Assembly (NCBI RefSeq): GCF_002217355.1
Contig: NZ_MUHA01000010.1
Span: forward strand, 96,423 to 160,422
Direction of reading: 5' to 3'
DNA from: Flavobacterium oncorhynchi
GTDB taxonomy: Bacteria; Bacteroidota; Bacteroidia; Flavobacteriales; Flavobacteriaceae
DNA length: 64,000 nt
The notes under the pieces are model-generated. The model was not told the origin of the DNA. It worked only from the letters and a program-made list of their open reading frames with translations, and searched no databases. Of this stretch, positions 1-8,575 are shown in pieces. Made by a program: the position numbers and the translations under genes. Within the stretch, counting starts at the first letter, position 1, and each line of letters starts with the position of its first letter.

Positions 1-49
1 TCGGTTTTTTTTTTAAATCTTTGCTCCTTTGCTCCTTTGAACCTTAAAA

Positions 50-2800
50 TCAAAATCCTCTTTGTTTTCTTCCTTTTTTACTTTCGGCAAAGTTTCCAAT
101 TTTATAAGCTAGAGAAAACATTACATATCTTTTTAAAACTGTATTTTCTTCATCTCGAATCGAAGTTGGCGAAATGGTTCTTGTCGCGCTTTGATTCTGA
201 TTTAAAACATCATATACTTTTACTTTTGCATATAATTTTTTATCCAAAAACCCATAAGATAAACTTGTATTCCAAAGGAAAAAATCCTTTTTAAAATCAT
301 CTGAAATATTTGAATTATATGTATATCCAAAATCATTTCCGAAGATTAAATTAGCAGGCCAATACGATGTTGTCTGCATATTAATTCTGTGAATTACGTT
401 TGAAGTAGCATCTCTCGAATAATTTTCATAACGTGTTTCATTATAAGATAAACTATAAGATGGCGCAATTGAAAGCACTTCTCCATAATCATAAGAAGCA
501 TATACACTTGGAGTAATTACAACTGATTTTGCATAATACAAAACCGCATTTGTAAATCCTTTATCAAAATTATAATTACCGCTTAAACGCAAACCGTATC
601 TGATTGTATGTGCATCTTTCTTAATCTGCTGATTCCAGTTTCCTCCAAGCGAAGCTGAATAAGTTCCTGAAATGTTTACGTAAGTTGTGTTTCTTTTTCC
701 ACTATCATCATAAATCGAGGTAGAAACAACATCATTATTATAATAATCTCCTTTAAGGAATAAACTATAACCTGAACGCGTTCTAAAATCAAAATTTTTA
801 AAATCGATACCTGCTGTATTTTTTTCAATCGGATTTAGATTTGGATTTCCTACAACGCTATTCAGCGGATTATTTAAATCAGCAACTGGCATTAATTGTG
901 TTGCTGACGGAAGCGCATTAGAATAATCGTATTTAAAAGTTAAGTTTTTAGAACGATTAAATTTATATCGAAGCTGTGCTGTTCCATAAGGCAGCATATA
1001 TCTTTTATTCAGATCTGTAGTTTGATTTAAATAAAAAGAATGATTATCAAACTCTACAATTGATGTTCTCGAATTTACATTAAGTGTAAATTTACTTTTC
1101 TGCCAGGAAATACCAACTTTTGGTGTAATCGAGTTTTGCTTTGATGTTGTATAATTAGTCAGCGATAAATTTAAATCTGAATATTCTTGTGATGCATCGT
1201 CAAAATTAAATGTTTTTTGATCGTTCATTGAACTCTGCCAGTCAAAATTGGTTCCGAATCTTAATCTAAGTGAATCTGTAACTGGTTCTGTATATTCTAC
1301 ATCAAGTGAATACGCATCACTTTTTGATTCATTTTTTGCATTCTGATTTCTTTCATCATTTGGCTTATTATCCTGATAAAAAATAGTCTCAGAAATGTTG
1401 ATTCCGTTCGAATCATTTTTAGTGTTATTGTTATTAAAAACCACACTTAAATTTCGCGATTCCTTTTCAAAAGTTTTGTTGAAATTAATACTATTGGCAA
1501 AACTCGTATTAGAACTTTCTGTATGCGATGCAGCTGTACTTTCGTTTAAAGCGTCGCCATTTTCATTCTCAGAAAAAGTCGAAGAAGAAGAATTGCTGTT
1601 TGATTGAGATAAATTCAATTTAGGAGCAAAAACAATCTGCATAGAAGGATTGATTTTGTATTCTAATTCAAAATTGGCTTTGTTTCCTGTGTTTTCATTT
1701 TTAGTTTTAGAATCCGCTTCGGTCAAAATATTTCCTGTTGGCAAGAAACTAAGCTGATTCGATTTACTTTCGTTTTTGGTCACAGCATTGGTAAAATTAT
1801 AACTGCTCATAAACTCCAAATTTTTTGTCCAGTCATCAGAATAATTAATTCCAGCCAAAGTAGACTGCGTAATTCCCTTTCCTCCGCTTCCAGAACCTTG
1901 ACCGCCGCCTCTTGCATTTCGTCCGCCTCCCATATTATCAAATACCTCATCCATCGAGAATCCGGTTGAGTTGATATTGTTGGATGAAGCCAGTACACTT
2001 ATTTTTTGTTTGTTCTTAAAAAAGTTCATCATTAAACTGCTCTCATAACGTTCGTCTGAACCATATCCGCCAAGCACTTTTCCGAAATAACCTTTATTTT
2101 TTTTCTCGTCGATTGTAATATTTATACTCGAATAATCTGAAGTCGATTCTTGTTTTGCAAGTTCTTCTTTTTTGGTTTTAAAATCAGAAACCTGAACTTT
2201 TTTAATAATATCAGCCGGAAGATTTTTAATAGCAATAGCTCCATCTTTATCAAAAAATGCTTTTCCGTTGACTAAAACCTGATTGACTTCTCGCCCATTT
2301 ACTGTAATTTTTCCAGTATTATCAACATCAAATCCTGGCAGCTGTTTCAATAAAGTTTCCACGTTTGCATCTGGACGCACTTTATAAGAACCAGCATTAA
2401 ATTCTAGTGTATCTTTTTTAATGGTAATTGGCGGTGCTTCACTTTTAACTATTACTTCATTTAAAACATTTGCATTTTCAAGCATATACAGCTTTCCGAA
2501 GTCTTTACTTTCTGTAAGTCCTTTTTGTTCTTCGTAATAGGTCTGATATCCCGTATAATTTACTTTTAAAAAAACTGGTTTATCATACTTTTTAGTATTG
2601 ATAATAAAATTTCCGTTTTTATCGGTCGTAGCATATTCTATAATTGTAGAATCTTTTACAGCTGTAAAATAAACCGTAGCGAGCTCGAGAGGAAGCTGTG
2701 AATTAATATCAACTACAGTTCCTTTAACAACAATATTATTCTGTGCATTTGCCGAATAAACAAAAGCTAAAAACAATAGAAATGAATAAATTTTGGTCAT
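50..2800 (-). CDS. TonB-type outer-membrane beta-barrel receptor
   Basis: A 916-residue outer-membrane protein. It has a signal peptide (about residues 1-19, ending in NAQ), a CarboxypepD_reg-like beta-sandwich (about 23-110), a plug-like region (about 125-235, with 'VNGREVNQVLVNGKAFF') and a long barrel rich in aromatic and Asn/Ser residues to the C-terminus. This order is typical of the 'outer membrane beta-barrel family' in Bacteroidota, a relative of SusC/TonB receptors. A Gly-rich stretch lies at about 291-310. The substrate cannot be told. It lies downstream of der in the same orientation, but the terminator at 2926-2955 separates them. No SusD-like partner is next to it. Confidence 0.85.
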   Translation of the reverse strand: MTKIYSFLLFLAFVYSANAQNNIVVKGTVVDINSQLPLELATVYFTAVKDSTIIEYATTDKNGNFIINTKKYDKPVFLKVNYTGYQTYYEEQKGLTESKDFGKLYMLENANVLNEVIVKSEAPPITIKKDTLEFNAGSYKVRPDANVETLLKQLPGFDVDNTGKITVNGREVNQVLVNGKAFFDKDGAIAIKNLPADIIKKVQVSDFKTKKEELAKQESTSDYSSINITIDEKKNKGYFGKVLGGYGSDERYESSLMMNFFKNKQKISVLASSNNINSTGFSMDEVFDNMGGGRNARGGGQGSGSGGKGITQSTLAGINYSDDWTKNLEFMSSYNFTNAVTKNESKSNQLSFLPTGNILTEADSKTKNENTGNKANFELEYKINPSMQIVFAPKLNLSQSNSNSSSSTFSENENGDALNESTAASHTESSNTSFANSINFNKTFEKESRNLSVVFNNNNTKNDSNGINISETIFYQDNKPNDERNQNAKNESKSDAYSLDVEYTEPVTDSLRLRFGTNFDWQSSMNDQKTFNFDDASQEYSDLNLSLTNYTTSKQNSITPKVGISWQKSKFTLNVNSRTSIVEFDNHSFYLNQTTDLNKRYMLPYGTAQLRYKFNRSKNLTFKYDYSNALPSATQLMPVADLNNPLNSVVGNPNLNPIEKNTAGIDFKNFDFRTRSGYSLFLKGDYYNNDVVSTSIYDDSGKRNTTYVNISGTYSASLGGNWNQQIKKDAHTIRYGLRLSGNYNFDKGFTNAVLYYAKSVVITPSVYASYDYGEVLSIAPSYSLSYNETRYENYSRDATSNVIHRINMQTTSYWPANLIFGNDFGYTYNSNISDDFKKDFFLWNTSLSYGFLDKKLYAKVKVYDVLNQNQSATRTISPTSIRDEENTVLKRYVMFSLAYKIGNFAESKKGRKQRGF

Positions 2801-2925
2801 AAAATTGGGTTAGTTAGATCAGTAAGACTTAAATAATTGCAAAAGGTTTAATTGTTTATTTTACATTTATTTAAATGTAATTCCGATAAAAAATTGATAC
2901 TGTTATAGTATAGACACAAAACATA

Positions 2926-2955
2926 AAAAAATCCCCTATTCAAGGGGACTTCTTT
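2926..2955 (-). terminator. Intrinsic terminator of der
   Basis: On the minus strand the stem AGTCCCC...GGGGAT is followed by seven T residues, immediately after the der stop codon. Confidence 0.85.
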
Positions 2956-2957
2956 TT

Positions 2958-4265
2958 TTACTTTTCTCTAATATAAATATCAATCGGAACTCCTGCAAAG
3001 TCCCAATTATCTCGAATTTTATTCTCTAAATATCTTTTGTACGGCTCTTTTACATATTGCGGCATGTTTGCAAAAAACACAAACTGAGGTGTTTGCGTTG
3101 GCAATTGCATACAATATTTAATTTTTACATATTTACCTTTTGTAGCCGGCGGCGGGTATGCTTCAATTACTTTCAACATGTATTCGTTGAATTTTGAAGT
3201 CGAAATTCTTTGTTTTCTATTTTCAAAAACTTGAACTGTAGCTTCTAATGCTTTTAGTAAACGTTGTTTTGTTAATGCCGAAACAAACAAAATTGGCACA
3301 TCTGTAAATGGCATTAATTCTTTTTTGATTCTTTCTTCGTAATCACGGCTTGACATGGTGTCTTTTTCGACCAAATCCCATTTGTTTACTAAGATTACAA
3401 CACCCTTACGGTTTTTCTCGGCAAGCCAAAAAATACTTTGATCCTGACCTTCAAAACCACGAGTTGCATCAATTACTAAGATACAAACATCGGCATGTTC
3501 AATAGCTCTTACAGAACGCATTACAGAGTAAAACTCTAAATCTTCTTTAACTTTTGCTTTACGACGGATTCCTGCAGTATCAACTAAATTAAATTCAAAA
3601 CCAAAACGGTCAAATTTTGTATCAATCGCATCACGAGTTGTACCAGCAATATCTGTTACAATATAACGATCCTGACCAATTAAGGCATTGATAAAACTTG
3701 ATTTTCCTGCATTTGGACGTCCTACAACTGCAAAACGAGGTAATTCTTCAGTAACTTCAACTGGTTCTTTTTCTGGAAATGCGTCAATTAAAGCATCTAA
3801 TAAATCTCCAGTTCCGCTTCCTGAGATACTTGCAAACGTAAAATAATCTCCTAAACCAAGATTATAAAACTCAATTGCATCTTTCTCACGCATTGCGTTA
3901 TCAACTTTATTTACAGCCAACAAAACTGGTTTTGTTACTTTGCGCAACAATTTAGCAACCGTTTCATCCATTGGTGTAATTCCTTCTTCAACATCTACAA
4001 CAAAAATAATAACATCGGCTTCGTCGATAGCAAGCTCAACTTGTTTACGGATTTCACCTTCAAATACGTCATCAGATCCGCGAACGTATCCACCCGTATC
4101 AATTACAGAAAACTCTTTTCCGTTCCACTCGCTTTTACCATAGTTTCTATCACGGGTAACCCCAGATACTGAATCTACAATAGCTTCTCTTCTTTGTATC
4201 AGCCTATTAAAAAGGGTCGATTTCCCTACATTAGGTCTTCCTACTATCGCAACAATGTTATTCAT
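2958..4265 (-). CDS. der: Ribosome biogenesis GTPase Der (EngA)
   Basis: A 435-residue double GTPase acting in 50S ribosome assembly. Two tandem G domains are visible: [12 protein letters not shown] near residue 9 with DTGG and NKVD motifs, and [12 protein letters not shown] near residue 182 with [11 protein letters not shown] and NKWD. A KH-like C-terminal domain (about 350-435) completes the usual Der architecture, and the length matches the family. Start: ATG directly before [16 protein letters not shown]. The era gene lies upstream in the same orientation, a common arrangement in Flavobacterium; 234 bases holding an inverted repeat separate the two. Confidence 0.97.
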   Translation of the reverse strand: MNNIVAIVGRPNVGKSTLFNRLIQRREAIVDSVSGVTRDRNYGKSEWNGKEFSVIDTGGYVRGSDDVFEGEIRKQVELAIDEADVIIFVVDVEEGITPMDETVAKLLRKVTKPVLLAVNKVDNAMREKDAIEFYNLGLGDYFTFASISGSGTGDLLDALIDAFPEKEPVEVTEELPRFAVVGRPNAGKSSFINALIGQDRYIVTDIAGTTRDAIDTKFDRFGFEFNLVDTAGIRRKAKVKEDLEFYSVMRSVRAIEHADVCILVIDATRGFEGQDQSIFWLAEKNRKGVVILVNKWDLVEKDTMSSRDYEERIKKELMPFTDVPILFVSALTKQRLLKALEATVQVFENRKQRISTSKFNEYMLKVIEAYPPPATKGKYVKIKYCMQLPTQTPQFVFFANMPQYVKEPYKRYLENKIRDNWDFAGVPIDIYIREK

Positions 4266-4363
4266 TTTTTTGAATTTTAGATTCCTGATTTACAATTTTA
4301 GATTTGTTTTTTGACTAAATCACAATAAATTATAAATCTCAAATGCTTTATTTAAATTTTTTG

Positions 4364-4371
4364 CAAAGGTA
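4364..4371 (-). promoter_or_regulatory. Candidate -7 box for der
   Basis: The minus strand reads TACCTTTG, matching the Bacteroidota -7 consensus TAnnTTTG, about 100 bases before the der ATG. No clear TTG was seen 19 bases upstream, so the call rests on the -7 box only. Confidence 0.45.
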
Positions 4372-4429
4372 GTTAAAAAAAGTTGCTGAGATGCTACGTT
4401 TCTAAGTACCTAAGATTTTATATTTTTTG

Positions 4430-4488
4430 TTTCTAGTTCAGGTTTCAGGTTGAACGCTAGAACCGAACTTGAAACCTGAAACTTGAAA
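4430..4488. repeat. Imperfect inverted repeat between era and der
   Basis: Arms of about 22 bases (4430-4451 and 4466-4488) built around CAGGTTTCAGGTT and AACTTGAAACCTG, 12 bases after the era stop. No T-run follows on the minus strand, so it is not a classical intrinsic terminator; it may be a small repeat element or a processing/3'-end hairpin. Confidence 0.6.
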
Positions 4489-4499
4489 TAGTTTAAACT

Positions 4500-5381
4500 C
4501 TATTGATTATAACCAAATCGTTTCAACATATTAGCGTTGCTTCTCCAGTTTTTATTCACCTTTACATAAAGCTCAATGTGAATTTGCTTTCCGAAGAATT
4601 TCTCTAAATCAACACGAGCATCCATTCCTACTTTCTTTAGAGCGGCACCTTTATGGCCAATGATAATTCCTTTTTGAGTATCACGTTCTACCATAATTAC
4701 TGAACGGATTCTGATAATATTAGCATCTTCATGAAATTCCTCTGTCACGATTTCAACCGCGTATGGAATTTCTTTAGCGTAATTCAATAAGATTTTTTCA
4801 CGAATAGTTTCATTTACAAAAAAGCGTTCCGGTTTATCCGTTAACTGATCTTTAGGATAATAAGCTGGCGATTCTGGCAATAATTCGATAATTCTGCCAA
4901 AAACTTCCGGTACATTAAAGTTCTGTAAAGCTGAGATTGGAAAGATTTCTGCATTTGGCACTTTTTCTTTCCAAAAAGCAACCTGCTCTTCTAATTGTTC
5001 CTGATTTGAATTGTCGATTTTATTCAACAATAACAAAACTGGGATTTTAGCATAAATAATTTTATTGAAAAAAGCTTCATCTTTTAAGTCTTGCTCTCCT
5101 ATTTCGACCATATAGATTAAAATATCAGCATCTTCAAAAGCCGATTTTACGAAGTTCATCATCGACTCTTGCATTTCATACGCCGGTTTTATAATTCCGG
5201 GAGTATCAGAAAGTACCAATTGAAAATCTTCGCCATTTACAATTCCTAGAATTCTATGACGTGTTGTTTGTGCTTTTGATGTAATGATAGATAGTCTTTC
5301 ACCAACAAAGGCATTCATTAGTGTTGATTTTCCAACGTTTGGATTCCCGATGATGTTTACAAAACCTGCTTTATGTGACAT
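4500..5381 (-). CDS. era: GTPase Era
   Basis: A 293-residue GTPase that binds 16S rRNA in 30S maturation. It shows the P-loop GNPNVGKST, the switch-I region around TTRHRILG, DTPGI, NKID, and a C-terminal KH domain with IIIGHKGAALKKVG. The length is normal. I chose the ATG at 5381 (MSHKAGFVNIIG) over the in-frame ATG two codons upstream because the family usually begins with a short Ser/His/Lys stretch before the G1 strand; the longer start (5387) is also possible. A candidate -7 box lies just upstream at 5402-5409. The gene is divergent from tRNA-fMet. Confidence 0.96.
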   Translation of the reverse strand: MSHKAGFVNIIGNPNVGKSTLMNAFVGERLSIITSKAQTTRHRILGIVNGEDFQLVLSDTPGIIKPAYEMQESMMNFVKSAFEDADILIYMVEIGEQDLKDEAFFNKIIYAKIPVLLLLNKIDNSNQEQLEEQVAFWKEKVPNAEIFPISALQNFNVPEVFGRIIELLPESPAYYPKDQLTDKPERFFVNETIREKILLNYAKEIPYAVEIVTEEFHEDANIIRIRSVIMVERDTQKGIIIGHKGAALKKVGMDARVDLEKFFGKQIHIELYVKVNKNWRSNANMLKRFGYNQ

Positions 5382-5401
5382 TTGCATAATATTTTAAGGT
5401 G

Positions 5402-5409
5402 CAAAGGTA
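5402..5409 (-). promoter_or_regulatory. Candidate -7 box for era
   Basis: The minus strand reads TACCTTTG (TAnnTTTG) about 20 bases upstream of the era start. This gives a very short leader; no well-spaced TTG box was found. Confidence 0.5.
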
Positions 5410-5456
5410 GTCATATCAACTCAATACAGAAAATAAAACATTTTTTTAAGTTTTCG

Positions 5457-5486
5457 TTGGATTTCTAAAAAATCGGCGTATCTTTG
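5457..5486 (+). promoter_or_regulatory. Promoter of tRNA-fMet copy 1
   Basis: TTG at 5457-5459, 19 bases, then TATCTTTG at 5479-5486. This is an exact match to the Bacteroidota -33/-7 pattern, 13 bases before the tRNA. The sequence following the -7 box is GCACCCG, shared with the other tRNA promoters here. Confidence 0.8.
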
Positions 5487-5498
5487 CACCCGAAACAT

Positions 5499-5571
5499 CG
5501 CGGGATAGAGCAGTAGGCAGCTCGTCGGGCTCATAACCCGAAGGTCACAGGTTCGAGTCCTGTTCCCGCTA
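5499..5571 (+). tRNA. Initiator tRNA-fMet (CAT), copy 1
   Basis: A 73-base cloverleaf without encoded CCA. The anticodon CAT is at 5532-5534. The anticodon stem has GGG/CCC, the hallmark of bacterial initiator tRNA, and the first acceptor pair is mismatched (C1/T72), also an initiator trait. The D-arm (GAGC/GCTC) and T-arm (ACAGG/CCTGT with TTCGAGT loop) are intact. An identical copy lies at 50169-50241. A degraded 3' part recurs 311 bases downstream at 5882-5940. Confidence 0.97.
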
Positions 5572-5579
5572 CTAAGAAA

Positions 5580-5610
5580 AACACCACTTGAAAAAGTTGG
5601 TGTTTTTTTC
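5580..5610 (+). terminator. Terminator of tRNA-fMet copy 1
   Basis: The stem ACACCACTT / AAGTTGGTGT is followed by seven T residues, nine bases after the tRNA. A near-identical terminator sits at 26308-26341, about 20.7 kb downstream. Confidence 0.85.
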
Positions 5611-5629
5611 GTTTATAGCATTTTGTATT

Positions 5630-5884
5630 ATGGAAGAATTTGTAGTTTACATTCTTTACTCAGAAAAATTTAATAAAAATTATACTGGCTTTACTTCTAA
5701 TCTAATTGAAAGATTCAAATCTCACAATCATCTTGAAACAAAAGGTTACACACTAAAATTCAGACCTTGGACAGTTATTCATATTGAATTTTTCAGTTCT
5801 AAATCTGAAGCAATGAAAAGAGAAAAATACTTAAAAACAGGAATAGGAAGAGAATTTATTAAAAATATCATTTTAAACTTATAG
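5630..5884 (+). CDS. Small GIY-YIG nuclease family protein
   Basis: An 84-residue single-domain protein. 'VVYILYSEKFNKNYTGFT' is the GIY-YIG core with the second motif altered to YTG, followed by the conserved Arg in LIERFKSH and by E/K residues (SEAMKREKYLKTGIGREF) typical of the short UvrC-like, UPF0213-type group. A TTG start at 5588 would lie inside the tRNA terminator, so I chose the ATG at 5630. The stop codon TAG overlaps the first bases of a degraded tRNA-fMet 3' copy, so the gene sits between the intact tRNA and a partial duplicate of its 3' end. The family cuts DNA; the target and role here are unknown, and mobility of the gene is inference. Confidence 0.85.
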   Translation: MEEFVVYILYSEKFNKNYTGFTSNLIERFKSHNHLETKGYTLKFRPWTVIHIEFFSSKSEAMKREKYLKTGIGREFIKNIILNL

Positions 5885-5940
5885 CTCGCCGGACTCATAT
5901 CCGCCGCGGCGGACACAGGTTCAAGTCCTGATCCCGCTAC
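5882..5940 (+). pseudogene. Degraded 3' fragment of tRNA-fMet
   Basis: The fragment runs from the end of the D-arm through the anticodon (CAT kept) and T-arm to the acceptor 3' strand, aligning to the intact tRNA with scattered substitutions and a small change in the variable region. The T-arm ACAGG/CCTGA and the end ATCCCGCTAC are readable. There is no 5' acceptor strand: upstream is the GIY-YIG coding sequence. It therefore cannot be a working tRNA and looks like the att-type duplicate left by insertion at the tRNA 3' end. Confidence 0.85.
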
Positions 5941-5946
5941 TAAGTA

Positions 5947-5977
5947 AAGCTTCAGAGAAATCTGGAGCTTTTTTTGT
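5947..5977 (+). terminator. Terminator behind the tRNA fragment
   Basis: The stem AGCTTCAGA / TCTGGAGCT is followed by a T-run. It belongs to the terminator family found many times in this window, including behind tRNA-fMet copy 2. Confidence 0.8.
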
Positions 5978-6048
5978 TTTCTACCTTTCTGATTCTCTTT
6001 GTGGGCACAGATTGCAAATCTGCGCTATCGCTATCTACATATCGGAGC

Positions 6049-6144
6049 GATCAGGGTTTCAGTCCAAAATTCTCCTTCTTTACTACATTTAAAAAAACTA
6101 CAGGACTAACTCCTGCAGAATATCAAAAATCCCTTCTAAAATGA
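6049..6144 (+). pseudogene. 3' remnant of an AraC-type regulator gene
   Basis: In frame 6049-6144 the translation reads DQGFSPKFSFFTTFKK followed by TTGLTPAEYQKSLLK and a stop. This is the second helix-turn-helix and tail of an AraC C-terminal domain (compare GFTSKTTFYKAFKKVTG in the intact gene at 24409-25563). Nothing upstream continues the domain. Of the rest of the gap before the next gene, 6145-6343 holds only a very short ORF at 6242 beginning like a signal peptide (MIKASKVIIQ) that stops after 21 codons; it cannot be supported as a gene. Confidence 0.7.
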
Positions 6145-6343
6145 GTTCAATATTATAGAATTGAACTCCTATTTTATAAATTAAAACCTCGAAACAATCT
6201 GCATTCGGGATATTTGCGCTTATTATTAATAATCTTAAAAAATGATAAAAGCATCGAAAGTTATAATACAAAGTATTTTCATCTTCCTTCTTCTCTCAGC
6301 TATTTAACCCTTTAATCAGGGAATTAAACTATAAATTACGACA

Positions 6344-7390
6344 ATGAAATATTTAATCACTATTTTATTTTTCACATTACTTGCCTGTAAAAGTGTTCAT
6401 CAAACCAATATTCAAAGTGTTGAAAATGCGATTACAAATAATGCTGTTCAGTTATTAGAAGACAAACGATTTCATTCTGTTTCCGTTGCAGTGCTTAAAG
6501 ATGGAAAAAGCACAATAAAACATTTTGGTGAACTAACTATCGGAAAAGGAAACAAGCCAAACGATTCTACACTATATGAACTAGCTTCTGTAACTAAAAC
6601 TTTTACAGGATATATAGCAGCGAAAGCTGTGCTTGACAAAAAAATAAATTTAGATGATGATATTAGAGTTTATCTTGATGAACCTTATCCTAATCTTGAA
6701 TTTAAAGGTGAACCTATAAAAATCAGACACCTCATCACCCATACAAGTGGATTTCCTAATTTCCCTATAAAAAGCGAAAATAAAAAAGCTTTTTTTGAAG
6801 GATTAAAACTAATCAAAATTGAAACAAAACCTGGAGAAGTATATTACTATTCAAACACGGCTCCAGAGTTGACAGCATATATACTTGAAAAAGTATATCA
6901 AAAGCCTTTTGAGGAATTGGTAATGGATTTTGTTTTGAAGCCAAATAAAATGAACGAAACCAAGTTTGCACTAAATGAAAATGATAGAACAAAATTAGTA
7001 AAAGGTTATAACGATAAAAACGAGTTAATGCCTAACTTCACTAGGACTTTATGGGGTGGAATTTCGGGATTGCATTCTACGACTACGGATTTAGTGAAAT
7101 ATATGAAATTGCAACTAGACAAGTCAAATCCTATTGTAAACGAATCTCATAAAAAATTATACAAAGAAGGTACTGATTTTTGGGAAGGTTATCATTGGTA
7201 CATCATAAAAAATGATGACGAATTAATTTATAGACATCACGGAGGTATATACGGAATGCAGAATTGGTTTGTGATTTATCCAAAACAAAATATAGGAATA
7301 TCCATATTGACAAACACCAGCTTTAATGAAACAGGCGAAATTTTAGAAAAAGTAGTTGATAAATTGTATGCTGATATAAATAAAAAATAA
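6344..7390 (+). CDS. Beta-lactamase-family serine hydrolase, lipoprotein
   Basis: A 348-residue protein of the class C / penicillin-binding fold (Pfam Beta-lactamase type). Catalytic motifs: S82-V-T-K85 (SxxK), Y169-S-N171 (YxN) and the HxG-type motif at 298-301 (HHGG). The N-terminus MKYLITILFFTLLAC is a lipoprotein signal with Cys15, so the protein is anchored to a membrane. The substrate is unknown: families with this pattern include esterases, D-aminopeptidases and carboxypeptidases, and resistance should not be assumed. It sits between two tRNA-tail repeats in the accessory region and follows an AraC gene remnant that may once have regulated it. Confidence 0.85.
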   Translation: MKYLITILFFTLLACKSVHQTNIQSVENAITNNAVQLLEDKRFHSVSVAVLKDGKSTIKHFGELTIGKGNKPNDSTLYELASVTKTFTGYIAAKAVLDKKINLDDDIRVYLDEPYPNLEFKGEPIKIRHLITHTSGFPNFPIKSENKKAFFEGLKLIKIETKPGEVYYYSNTAPELTAYILEKVYQKPFEELVMDFVLKPNKMNETKFALNENDRTKLVKGYNDKNELMPNFTRTLWGGISGLHSTTTDLVKYMKLQLDKSNPIVNESHKKLYKEGTDFWEGYHWYIIKNDDELIYRHHGGIYGMQNWFVIYPKQNIGISILTNTSFNETGEILEKVVDKLYADINKK

Positions 7391-7658
7391 ATAGCGCATA
7401 ACAACTAAGTGCTAAATTCTAATTTAGTTTCTGGATTGAACTTTAATGCAAAACTGAATATTTCCGCTTCAATTTCCACCAGTTAGCCAAGCTGCAACCG
7501 CTTGGATTTAAATCAAGTCAATTTATATTATTTTTTTTAATTATTAATTTTAAGATGTTAATGCAAAAATCGCATAATAACCTCAATAAACTAGTGAGAT
7601 AATTGACAGCTCCTGTTACTAAGACAAAGCTTCAGAGAAATCTGGAGCCTTTTTTTTG
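7391..7658 (+). repeat. tRNA-tail repeat T2 with terminator
   Basis: A gene-free stretch. From about 7545 it matches the stretch ending at 22692 (AATTTTAAGATG, then ACCTCAATAA, then a T/CTACTAA end). It closes with GCTCCTGTTACTAAG, a decayed tRNA-fMet end, and the terminator stem AAAGCTTCAGAGAAATCTGG with a T-run at 7626-7656. The following bases, GATTCTCTTTGCGGGC, also recur after tail T1 (near 5990). The long reading frame across it (7603-7797) is not a real gene. Confidence 0.65.
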
Positions 7659-7743
7659 TTTATACCTTGATTCTCTTTGCGGGCGCGAAATCACGAGACA
7701 TTCAGACAGCTTTCCCCAAGAAATCTTCGAAGAGCGGGGTTAC

Positions 7744-7797
7744 AAGCCAGTCGCTACAAGCCAGTCGCCAAATGAATATAAAACCACAAGCAAATAG
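7744..7797 (+). pseudogene. 3' end of an AraC-type regulator gene
   Basis: The last codons read SPNEYKTTSK-stop, matching TPNEYKNTIK-stop at the end of the intact regulator at 24409-25563. The DNA after the stop also aligns with the spacer behind that gene (GTACC, then TTTATACAG, GCTTTTGA). The rest of the regulator is missing. This marks a truncated copy of the AraC/porin pair. Confidence 0.65.
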
Positions 7798-7885
7798 GTA
7801 CCAATTTATACAGTTTTGAGCTTTTGAGACCTTTTCTAATTTTTCTTATATGAATTTTGGATTTAAATAATTCAAAGCACTTTTT

Positions 7886-8425
7886 ATGAAAAAAAACTTT
7901 TTACTACTGATCATTTTATTTGTCTTTTATTCTGCCAATGCTCAAAATGGAACTGATCTTTATCAGAAAAATAATGAAATTAAATTAAACGCTCTTGCTC
8001 CTTTATGGCAATCTTTTCAGGTTGGTTATGAAAGACATTTAAATCATAATTCGTCATTAGGAATTTCTTTTTATTATGTGTTTGACAATAAAAAGAATGA
8101 AAAGGATTTAAATTATTCAATATCTCCGTATTACAGAAGATATTTTGGTAAAAAATACGCATCAGGCTGGTTTGTTGAAGGATTTGGAATGCTGGCTTCA
8201 ACAGATGGCAAAAAAATATACGCTTCAGAAGATCATTCTATATATACTGAAAATCCCGACGTTATTAATTTTGCTCTCGGTGCCGGCGGAGGCTGGAAGT
8301 GGGTCAGTAAAAGCGGATTTCTTTTTGAAGCAAATATTGGTTATGGTGGTATATTAATCAATGCAGATAAAACAGATCATACTATTGTTGCAAAATTTGG
8401 GCTTAGTGCTGGATATAGATTTTAA
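7886..8425 (+). CDS. Small outer-membrane beta-barrel protein
   Basis: A 179-residue protein with signal peptide MKKNFLLLIILFVFYSANA-Q, then alternating amphipathic strands ending in the typical C-terminal aromatic (AGYRF). The size fits an eight-stranded barrel of the porin/DUF3575-like type. The 5' and 3' non-coding flanks align with those of the barrel gene at 25652-26206, although the proteins themselves differ, so the locus is a rearranged copy of that one. Only the last codons of an AraC regulator remain upstream, so any former local control is lost. Function unknown. Confidence 0.75.
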   Translation: MKKNFLLLIILFVFYSANAQNGTDLYQKNNEIKLNALAPLWQSFQVGYERHLNHNSSLGISFYYVFDNKKNEKDLNYSISPYYRRYFGKKYASGWFVEGFGMLASTDGKKIYASEDHSIYTENPDVINFALGAGGGWKWVSKSGFLFEANIGYGGILINADKTDHTIVAKFGLSAGYRF

Positions 8426-8430
8426 TAAAA

Positions 8431-8566
8431 CTTATGATTCAATCTAAAAAAAACGTCAAATTCTTACGACAACTTTATTAAAATCATCCATAAACTGGTT
8501 AGATATTTGAATGCTTCCCACTACTAAGACAAAGCTTCAGAGAAATTCTGAGGCTTTTTTTATATC
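8431..8566 (+). repeat. tRNA-tail repeat T3 with terminator
   Basis: Aligns with 26213-26341: CTTATGATT, then TCTAAAAA, AAATTCTTA/G, AAAATC, AAACTGGT. It ends with TTCCCACTACTAAGACAAAG, nearly identical to the end of tRNA-fMet copy 2 plus its downstream bases, followed by the terminator (stem around 8531-8562). Confidence 0.75.
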
Positions 8567-8575
8567 TGATGTTTT

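Noticed and set aside
5499-5571. Elongator tRNA-Met
   Set aside because: The GGG/CCC anticodon stem and the mismatched first acceptor pair mark the initiator type.
5882-5940. A second working tRNA next to tRNA-fMet
   Set aside because: The 5' acceptor strand and the first half of the D-arm are missing; the upstream bases are coding sequence.
6242-6343. Leader peptide gene before the serine hydrolase
   Set aside because: The frame stops after 21 codons and continues only with a hypothetical one-base shift; this could easily be chance.
6344-7390. Beta-lactam resistance gene
   Set aside because: SxxK, YxN and HxG motifs occur in many esterases and peptidases of the fold; nothing points to lactamase activity.
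7603-7797. 64-codon open frame across the T2 terminator
   Set aside because: It runs through a terminator hairpin and a tRNA-tail repeat; only its last codons make sense, as the end of an AraC gene remnant.
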